Program-made: the position numbers and the translations under genes
Shown: positions 1 to 4,849 of the stretch, in pieces
How the letters are laid out: each line of letters opens with the position of its first letter
Numbering within the stretch: position 1 is the first letter of the stretch
Notes under the pieces: generated by a model
Told to the model about the DNA's origin: nothing
The model's database searches: none
What the model saw: the letters and a program-made list of their open reading frames with translations, nothing else
NCBI GenBank assembly: GCA_016867505.1
Contig: VGJH01000025.1
Span: forward strand, 1 to 9,901
DNA: 9,901 nt
Reading direction: 5' to 3'
DNA from: Candidatus Bathyarchaeota archaeon
Lineage (GTDB): Archaea; Thermoproteota; Bathyarchaeia; TCS64

Positions 1-1365
1 AAGAGTTAATACTATGCAATCATTAGGCACTTTTTCAACGAATTCAGTGTAATAATTACGACCTGGTTTAGCTCCATCGCATCCTGCAACCAAGAAAAAG
101 TGTCTGATTTTCTTTTCTTTAATTAATTCAATAATTTTAGGTGCTACACTCATGACAGTGTTATGTCCAAACCCGACTGTTACACTCCCATTCTCTATGT
201 CATCATTAAACCCAGGCATTTCTAATGCTTTCTTAATAACAGCATCGAAGTTTTTGTCAGCTATATGGACTACACCAGGCCATCCAACTAAACCGGTTGT
301 AAATATATTTGATTTATAGGTTTCTGCAGGTCTTTGGATGCAATTTGTTGTCATTAATATTGCACCAGGGAAAGTATAGAATTCTTTAATCTGATTCTGC
401 CAAGCTGTACCATAATGTCCATAAAAGTGGCTGTATTTTTTCAGATTTGGATAGCCATGTGTTGGTAGCATTTCACCATGAGTGTATACATAGATGCCTT
501 TTCCCTCAGTTTGCTTTAATAAAAGCTCTAAATCGTGGAGATCATGACCACTGACAAGTATTGCTTTTCCCTTTTTATGACCTAAGGGAACCTGTGTTGG
601 TATAGGATTTCCATAGACACCAGTGTTTGCTACGTCAAGAAGCTCCATTACTCTAAGATTAATTTGACCAGCCTTCAGTACTAGGTTCAAGTAATCGTTT
701 AATCCTAAGCTATAATCTGAAGAAGCTGCTAATCCTTCTTCAATGAATGCATAAACTTGTGCATCTTCTTTACCTAGAATCGCTGCGTGATCTGCATATG
801 CGCTTATTCCTTTAATCCCATAAATTAACGTCCAGCGTAAGCTATGCACGTCAGAACCAGCATCAGACTCTGCTTTTATTCCTACATTTTTACCTTGTTT
901 TAACATTTCTTCGATTGTAGATGCTGGTTTGAATGCTGCAGGGCCATCGGTTACATTTAATTTAACAATTTTTTGAAGAACTTCTCTTTTCTCAACGGTC
1001 TCGAATATAAGCTTGGAGATTCTTTCAGGATCAAAATTTACATTTGTAAGTGTTGCGAATGAAGCTTTCGTGACAAATCTATCCGTTTCCCAATCATAGA
1101 TACCTTTCTTTCTACCTGCAACAGCAACAATTGAAAGCCCTCTTAAAGCATAAATTAATAGATCTTGTAGGGTAGAGACTTCTGAATCTTTACCACATAC
1201 ACCCATCATATTGCATCCTGTTCCCTGTGCAGTCTGCTCACATTGGTAGCAGAACATCGGGGGTAAATCCAATCTCACTTCAGGAACTGAGGTAGGAGCG
1301 TGACTGCTTTTACTCTCTGTTCCATGACTACTTCCATGATCTGTTCCATGACTCATTTTTTTCAT
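1..1365 (-). CDS. hcp: Hybrid-cluster protein (Hcp, hydroxylamine/NO reductase family), 3' end beyond window
   Basis: Partial: 455 codons are present and the frame is still open at base 1. Hcp proteins are cytoplasmic Fe-S enzymes that reduce hydroxylamine in vitro and NO in cells. The N-terminal [4Fe-4S] motif is visible as CX2CX8CX5C from C39 (MFCYQC...GCNMMGVC), the class I/III spacing; the long helical region after it fits class I. Hybrid-cluster ligands match the Desulfovibrio protein with equal spacing: H274 (SGHD), E298 (THGEMLP), C342 (TTNC) and the persulfide cysteine C429 (VAGCDG). The remaining Cys, Glu and Lys ligands would lie outside the window. Start: ATG 1365 has a TGATC ribosome site 7 bases upstream; ATG 1356 and ATG 1257 (where many homologues begin) are alternatives. 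If 1365 is used, there is an unusual Ser/His-rich extension of about 36 residues. The gene follows arsR by 15 bases, so the two are probably co-transcribed. Confidence 0.95.
   Translation of the reverse strand, partial: MKKMSHGTDHGSSHGTESKSSHAPTSVPEVRLDLPPMFCYQCEQTAQGTGCNMMGVCGKDSEVSTLQDLLIYALRGLSIVAVAGRKKGIYDWETDRFVTKASFATLTNVNFDPERISKLIFETVEKREVLQKIVKLNVTDGPAAFKPASTIEEMLKQGKNVGIKAESDAGSDVHSLRWTLIYGIKGISAYADHAAILGKEDAQVYAFIEEGLAASSDYSLGLNDYLNLVLKAGQINLRVMELLDVANTGVYGNPIPTQVPLGHKKGKAILVSGHDLHDLELLLKQTEGKGIYVYTHGEMLPTHGYPNLKKYSHFYGHYGTAWQNQIKEFYTFPGAILMTTNCIQRPAETYKSNIFTTGLVGWPGVVHIADKNFDAVIKKALEMPGFNDDIENGSVTVGFGHNTVMSVAPKIIELIKEKKIRHFFLVAGCDGAKPGRNYYTEFVEKVPNDCIVLTL
1316..1353 (-). repeat. 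In-frame 14-bp direct repeat coding the His/Ser-rich Hcp N-terminus
   Basis: TCTGTTCCATGACT occurs at 1316-1329 and again at 1340-1353, a period of 24 bases (8 codons), with a partial third copy (TTCCATGA) between them. On the coding strand this gives the repeated peptide SHGTDHGS / SHGTESKS. The period keeps the reading frame, which suggests tandem duplication within a translated region. Confidence 0.8.
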
Positions 1366-1380
1366 CCCATTTGATCATTA

Positions 1381-1743
1381 CTATTTAGAATCAGCGCACA
1401 TTCCTCCAAAAGGACAATGATTGTTCGCATGATCCTCAACAGCCTTGAAGATCTTCTCCATTGTGTCCTTGTTAAGACTATAGATTTTTTCTTTACCACT
1501 TCGCTCAGAGTAAATTAAGGCACATCGTTCTAATGGTTTTAAATTATGGCTAATCATGCTTTGCTCCTGATTTAATACTTGAGCAAGTGTTGACACATTC
1601 ATTGATTGGATTCTAAGTTTTTCAAGTATTGCTAATCGAGTAGGATTTGCTAATGTTGAAAATAATCCATAACATGTATCAGTTAATCCTCTTTTCATCA
1701 GGACACATCCTATGAAATCTTCTTCATATGAAGAAAACTTCAT
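1381..1743 (-). CDS. ArsR-family wHTH transcriptional repressor, cysteine-containing
   Basis: A 120-residue protein of normal ArsR/SmtB length. The family signature is clear: LANPTRLAILEKL at residues 31-43, then the helix-turn-helix with recognition helix QSMISHNLKPLE at 61-72, then the wing (SERSGKEKIYSL, 79-90). The classic ELCVCDL metal site of ArsR/SmtB is absent. Instead there are C13, C24, C74 and a C-terminal CPFGGMC pair (C110, C116), which could bind a metal or respond to redox or nitrosative stress; that is inference. It is the first gene before hcp, so it probably represses itself and hcp. ATG 1743 has no ribosome site but lies close behind the predicted transcription start, as in short-leader archaeal mRNAs. 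The alternative start M16 (ATG 1698) begins just before the conserved domain and would drop C13. Confidence 0.9.
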   Translation of the reverse strand: MKFSSYEEDFIGCVLMKRGLTDTCYGLFSTLANPTRLAILEKLRIQSMNVSTLAQVLNQEQSMISHNLKPLERCALIYSERSGKEKIYSLNKDTMEKIFKAVEDHANNHCPFGGMCADSK

Positions 1744-1748
1744 AAGTA

Positions 1749-1766
1749 TTTAAGTGTTACTTTAAA
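1749..1766. promoter_or_regulatory. Candidate ArsR operator (imperfect palindrome)
   Basis: TTTAAGTGTTACTTTAAA is an imperfect inverted repeat: inner arms AAGT / ACTT around GTT, with the flanking TTs pairing after one mismatch. It sits between the TATA box and the arsR start, over the expected transcription start, which is where archaeal repressors typically act. Binding is inferred from position only, and the surroundings are AT-rich. Confidence 0.45.
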
Positions 1767-1776
1767 TCCAATAAGA

Positions 1777-1787
1777 TTATATATTTA
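1777..1787 (-). promoter_or_regulatory. TATA box for arsR-hcp
   Basis: On the minus strand this reads TAAATATATAA, a good archaeal TATA box, 34-44 bases before the arsR ATG. It predicts transcription starting near 1755 and a leader of about a dozen bases. Confidence 0.55.
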
Positions 1788-1808
1788 TCATCTAGTTAGA
1801 AGTGAAGG

Positions 1809-1816
1809 TTTAAATA
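1809..1816 (+). promoter_or_regulatory. TATA box for the BlaI-like regulator gene
   Basis: TTTAAATA preceded by a purine-rich stretch (GTGAAGG) that could serve as BRE. Transcription would start near 1836-1842, about 20 bases before the ATG at 1859. It is divergent from the arsR promoter, with the two TATA boxes some 20 bases apart. Confidence 0.5.
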
Positions 1817-1827
1817 GTTGTTACAGA

Positions 1828-1844
1828 GGGTCATTCACGGACCC
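1828..1844. promoter_or_regulatory. Candidate operator, inverted repeat GGGTC-N7-GACCC
   Basis: A perfect 5-bp inverted repeat (GGGTC at 1828-1832, GACCC at 1840-1844) centred on the predicted transcription start of the BlaI-like gene. GC-rich arms stand out in an AT-rich intergenic region. BlaI/CopY-type repressors commonly bind dyads in their own promoters, so autoregulation is a reasonable guess; the sequence does not prove it. Confidence 0.45.
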
Positions 1845-1858
1845 AAGTGGTATAAAAA

Positions 1859-2230
1859 ATGACATTGACAATTGATACATCTGGCCAGGGTCTGGCAATG
1901 GTTCTTAAGGATTATCAGGAAGAGGCTCTCCGATTCATCTGGGAGAATAAGGGCGTGGGTGCTAGCTCCCGAGAAGTCTGGAATCAAGTTAATAAAGTAC
2001 TTAAAAATAAAACGATTAGTCGGGCATCGATTATTAACTTCTTAAATGCAATGGTCGATGAAGGCGTTCTCAACTACCATGAAATTACTGGTAAAGGAGG
2101 ACATAGGAGAATCTATTCAACTAAACTCGATGAAGCTCGCTTTAAACAATATGTCGCAGAGTTAGTTCTTGGTAACTTGGTGAGAGACTTTCCAGAAGAA
2201 ACGAAAGAAGCTTTAAAGAAAATGAAGTAA
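1859..2230 (+). CDS. BlaI/MecI/CopY-like wHTH transcriptional regulator
   Basis: A 123-residue protein. The wHTH spans about residues 18-90: DYQEEALRFIWEN (helix 1), SSREVWNQVNKVL (helix 2), SRASIINFLNAMVDEGVL (recognition helix and following strand, 54-71) and the wing HEITGKGGHRRIYSTKL (74-90). The C-terminal helix (residues 93-122) is the expected dimerisation segment. This is the Penicillinase_R layout. Bacterial BlaI/MecI act with a membrane sensor protease; no such partner is nearby, as is usual for archaeal members. The true start could be M14 (ATG 1898), since the first 13 residues look unstructured and no strong ribosome site precedes 1859. The target is unknown; the gene's own promoter dyad is one candidate. 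It is separated from the downstream hydrolase by a T-tract terminator and a new TATA box, so it is probably not in that operon. Confidence 0.8.
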   Translation: MTLTIDTSGQGLAMVLKDYQEEALRFIWENKGVGASSREVWNQVNKVLKNKTISRASIINFLNAMVDEGVLNYHEITGKGGHRRIYSTKLDEARFKQYVAELVLGNLVRDFPEETKEALKKMK

Positions 2231-2248
2231 AACTTTCTACCCCGCTAA

Positions 2249-2264
2249 TTTTTTTTCATTTATT
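2249..2264 (+). terminator. T-tract terminator after the BlaI-like gene
   Basis: A run of eight T (2249-2256) followed by CATTTATTATT, starting about 20 bases after the stop codon. Archaeal RNA polymerase terminates on such U-rich tracts without a hairpin, and no hairpin is visible. Confidence 0.5.
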
Positions 2265-2325
2265 ATTAAGATACAAACAATTTATCAATTTTAAAAATTT
2301 TTTATTTAATCGAATCTTTTCATCG

Positions 2326-2341
2326 TTTATATTTTATAAAA
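2326..2341 (+). promoter_or_regulatory. TATA box for the M20 hydrolase gene
   Basis: TTTATATTTTATAAAA ends 27 bases before the ATG at 2369. Transcription should therefore begin within a few bases of the start codon, which would make the mRNA leaderless or nearly so. No ribosome site is visible before this ATG, in agreement. Confidence 0.55.
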
Positions 2342-2368
2342 GTTTGAGCTACATTCAATCGACTATAG

Positions 2369-3889
2369 ATGTCGATTCTTAATGATGAAAAAAAATTTGC
2401 TTTAAACTGGATTGATAAAAACGCTGAAAGGTTCTCAGAGTTTCATCAATTAATTTGGAAATTTGCTGAAACAAGTCTTAGAGAATATAAATCATATGAA
2501 GCATATGTTAAATTCCATAAAGAAGAGGGGTTCAAGCTTATAGAAGGGATTGCAGGTATGCCAACCGCATATCTGGCAGTTTATGGAGAGGGAAAACCAG
2601 TCATCTCTACTTATACAGAATATGATGCAGTACCTGAGACTTCACAGGATCCTGTAACTTATCGTAAAACATTGAATCCATGGCAAGCAGGGCATACGGA
2701 TCCACATAGTGCTTTAGGTGTGGGAGCATTAGCTGGCGCTTGTGCAACAATTAAAACAATGAAAGAATTCGGTTTAAAAGGTACTCTAAAGGTGTTTGGT
2801 ACTCCTGCAGAAAAAATATGTGTGGCTAAACCCTACCAAGCAGCAAGAGGATATTATGATAATCTTGATGCTTGTGTTGCATGGCACCCAAGAAATGTTA
2901 ATTCGATAATGTATGAAACAACTTGGGGTAGTTATTGGTGTGTTGCATTTATTTTTACTTGTGATGAGCCTGAGAAATGGTTTAATTACTCTGATTTACC
3001 AATGCAGGCCAGATGCCCTGGTGCCCTTGACGCAGTCTGCTTAATGTATACTACTACAAAGTATACTAAAGAATCGATGCTTCCACATACGGGATCATGG
3101 AGTATAAATGAAGCAATTCTTGTTGCAGGTCAAGCAACTGCAGATAATATCCCACCAAAACTTGGGATTATAACATATGCATGGAGAAGCTCAAGTCTAG
3201 CACAGCAAGAACAGATCTGGAGAGTTCTCCTAAATAATGCAGAGACAACAGCTAAAGCAACAGGCTGTAATGTAACACCACGTTGGGTGACTAAAACCAG
3301 AACAGGGCTATTCAATAAATCACTTGCTGATCTTGCATATGATAACATGGTTTTAGTTGGTGCTCCAAAATTTACTGAAGAGGATAAAAATAAGGCAAGA
3401 GAGATTGTTAAAAACCTTGGTTATGAGCCATTACAAGAACCATTCAATGAGAAACTCACTCCCCCTTCTGATTATGAAAAACAAAGAAGAAATAGTCTAC
3501 CACCATACCAGAAGAAAAGTGGCAGCGATGATTATGTAGAATTTTCATGGCATTGTCCTACTGTATGGATTCAAGTTTATGTCCCGAGTCTAAGGGTTCC
3601 AGGAGTGAGATTACCTTCATGGACTCAGTATGCTTTATGTGGTATGAAAGGAGTTATTGATAAAAGCATAATATCCGCAGGAAAAACAATCAGTGGAACA
3701 ATGCTTGATTTAATACTGGATCCAATAATTCTTGAAAAATGTTTAACAGAGCATAAAGTAAAAACTAGTGAATATATTGAGAAACCACTTCTTCCACCGG
3801 ATTTAGAGCCTCCAATAGATTTACCATGGCCAGAATATGTAACCACTGTTCGAGGATATGAATGGCATGTGGGTTCATTTAAAAAATAA
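2369..3889 (+). CDS. M20-family amidohydrolase, AbgB-like, with altered metal-site residues
   Basis: A 506-residue protein resembling AbgB (p-aminobenzoyl-glutamate hydrolase subunit B) and other M20D amidohydrolases along its whole length: IWKFAETSLREYKS (29-43), GKPVISTYTEYDAVP (75-89), the metal loop GHTDPHSALG (108-117), GTPAEK (144-149), AWHP (171-174), the dimerisation domain from about 185, and the C-terminal SDDYVEFSW (386-394) before PSWTQ (416-420). Compared from memory with AbgB, the metal-site Cys of GHGCGHN is D111, the second Glu of GEE is K149, the small-domain His is N206 and the last His (PLHTW) is S417. H109, H113, the catalytic-base Glu E148 and H173 remain. It may use one metal, a rearranged site, or have another activity; the substrate cannot be told. 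No signal peptide is seen, so it should be cytoplasmic. It is monocistronic by context. Confidence 0.85.
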   Translation: MSILNDEKKFALNWIDKNAERFSEFHQLIWKFAETSLREYKSYEAYVKFHKEEGFKLIEGIAGMPTAYLAVYGEGKPVISTYTEYDAVPETSQDPVTYRKTLNPWQAGHTDPHSALGVGALAGACATIKTMKEFGLKGTLKVFGTPAEKICVAKPYQAARGYYDNLDACVAWHPRNVNSIMYETTWGSYWCVAFIFTCDEPEKWFNYSDLPMQARCPGALDAVCLMYTTTKYTKESMLPHTGSWSINEAILVAGQATADNIPPKLGIITYAWRSSSLAQQEQIWRVLLNNAETTAKATGCNVTPRWVTKTRTGLFNKSLADLAYDNMVLVGAPKFTEEDKNKAREIVKNLGYEPLQEPFNEKLTPPSDYEKQRRNSLPPYQKKSGSDDYVEFSWHCPTVWIQVYVPSLRVPGVRLPSWTQYALCGMKGVIDKSIISAGKTISGTMLDLILDPIILEKCLTEHKVKTSEYIEKPLLPPDLEPPIDLPWPEYVTTVRGYEWHVGSFKK

Positions 3890-3907
3890 TTTTATTTATT
3901 TTTTTTT
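3890..3907 (+). terminator. T-rich terminator after the M20 gene
   Basis: TTTTATTTATTTTTTTTT begins right at the M20 stop codon and reaches into the 3' end of the convergent membrane-protein gene (its terminal Lys-Lys-Lys codons). The T-rich tract serves the plus-strand gene only; only six bases separate the two reading frames. Confidence 0.5.
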
Positions 3908-4702
3908 AGTATTAATGAAGAAGTAGCCACCAATTATAATTAAGATGGTTGAACAAAAATAAGATACAATTTCAATGATGTTTTTAGTGTTTACTCCGAA
4001 AGTTTTAATCATATAAGCTCCAGCCCCAGAGTATCCCATTAAAACTGCTACCAATAATAGTAAGATACCTGGACCAAGCATTGAAATTCCCAATTCACGT
4101 TCAGGTAAACCTTTCTTCAGGATCTCTTTCAAATCATTAGTTACTAGGAAAGGAAAAGCAGAAACTGTTGCTTGAATCAAAGGAGGTGTTATTAATAAAA
4201 CAAAGGGAAGCTTCGTAACAAACCAGAACAACGTCAATCCTGTAGCCATAACTACAAGAGCTTCAAATGGAAGTGATGTATACTGATTTTGATACAACAA
4301 TTTGTAAGCAAACACATATAATATTGCTACAACTGCATTAGCAAATAGAAGCCCAAAATTACTAATAAGGATAAATTTGTTCCAGCTAAATTTTTTCCAT
4401 AATAATTTACCAATTAAGAAGAAGCCTAAAAAATTTCCTGGAACCGCTGCAATAAGACTGCCAGGATATAAATATCCATGTTTAATAGAGTCAGCTAATA
4501 GTGTACCTAAAGCTGCACCTATCCCTGCAGGAATTGGACCAAAAACAACTGCGAAAAAAGTTGGGATTACTACAGCAGGTCTAAATTGTCCAACACCCCA
4601 AGGGGATGGAATATAAGCAGTTAAGTATGCACCTACAGCATAAAGAGCTGCACAGATAACAGTAATCATGATTCGTACTGAAGTTCTTTCACTACTCATC
4701 AT
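3896..4702 (-). CDS. Multi-pass membrane protein, ECF-transporter S-component-like
   Basis: A 268-residue, strongly hydrophobic protein with about seven membrane segments (roughly 10-31, 42-71, 83-101, 110-133, 147-178, 206-224, 241-263). The first half looks like an energy-coupling-factor substrate-binding subunit: AALYAVGAYL in helix 1 with an AxxxA element (A18/A22) of the kind that contacts EcfT, then RPAVVIPTFFAVVFGPIPAGIGAALGTLLAD (41-71; second small-residue motif A59/A63). It is longer than typical S components (about 180-200 residues), with extra C-terminal helices. No EcfA or EcfT gene is in the window, so it would have to share a module encoded elsewhere. The substrate is unknown. 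The ribosome site AAGGTGGT directly abuts ATG 4702, so the second ATG (4699) is the more likely start. It is divergent from the M14 gene and convergent with the M20 gene. Confidence 0.7.
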   Translation of the reverse strand: MMSSERTSVRIMITVICAALYAVGAYLTAYIPSPWGVGQFRPAVVIPTFFAVVFGPIPAGIGAALGTLLADSIKHGYLYPGSLIAAVPGNFLGFFLIGKLLWKKFSWNKFILISNFGLLFANAVVAILYVFAYKLLYQNQYTSLPFEALVVMATGLTLFWFVTKLPFVLLITPPLIQATVSAFPFLVTNDLKEILKKGLPERELGISMLGPGILLLLVAVLMGYSGAGAYMIKTFGVNTKNIIEIVSYFCSTILIIIGGYFFINTKKK

Positions 4703-4710
4703 ACCACCTT
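4703..4710 (-). promoter_or_regulatory. Ribosome-binding site of the S-component-like gene
   Basis: On the minus strand AAGGTGGT, a good match to the 16S rRNA tail, is immediately followed by ATGATG. GGTG is too close to the first ATG and well placed for the second (4699), so it argues for the shorter start. Confidence 0.7.
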
Positions 4711-4724
4711 AAGTTCTCTTTAGA

Positions 4725-4736
4725 AAAACATGTTTT
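4725..4736. promoter_or_regulatory. Candidate operator AAAACATGTTTT
   Basis: A perfect 12-bp palindrome located where transcription of the S-component-like gene should begin, about 25-30 bases downstream of its TATA box. A repressor site is plausible, though short AT-rich palindromes also occur by chance. Confidence 0.35.
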
Positions 4737-4760
4737 ATTATTTTGGTTTTACTATTAAAA

Positions 4761-4768
4761 ATATAAAA
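4761..4768 (-). promoter_or_regulatory. TATA box for the S-component-like gene
   Basis: On the minus strand TTTTATAT inside AATTTTATATTTTTAAT, about 60 bases before the start codon, which leaves a leader of roughly 35 bases containing the ribosome site. Confidence 0.45.
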
Positions 4769-4784
4769 TTACCAATAAAAACAA

Positions 4785-4811
4785 TTGATTTGAAGGGATC
4801 AAACATAAAAG
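4785..4811 (+). promoter_or_regulatory. Possible promoter region of the M14 gene
   Basis: A weak TATA-like ACATAAAAG (4803-4811) lies about 40 bases before the ATG. Directly upstream are overlapping small dyads, TTGAT-N8-ATCAA (4785-4802) and TTTGA-N5-TCAAA (4789-4803). No better TATA box is placed for this strand. The assignment is tentative. Confidence 0.3.
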
Positions 4812-4836
4812 AGCTACGTATTTTAATTTAGTTGAA

Positions 4837-4842
4837 GTGATC
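4837..4842 (+). promoter_or_regulatory. Ribosome-binding site of the M14 gene
   Basis: GTGATC matches the GGTGATC part of the archaeal Shine-Dalgarno sequence and ends 7 bases before ATG 4850, supporting that start. Confidence 0.55.
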
Positions 4843-4849
4843 TTCATTC

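Noticed and set aside
1881..1894. CTGGCCAG palindrome and CCAG-GGT-CTGG dyad near the start of the BlaI-like gene
   Set aside because: They lie inside codons 8-12. They would matter only if translation starts at M14, so I did not list them as an operator.
3130..3846. Short reading frames on both strands inside the M20 gene
   Set aside because: All overlap a continuous 506-residue homologue of AbgB and show no ribosome site or recognisable domain.
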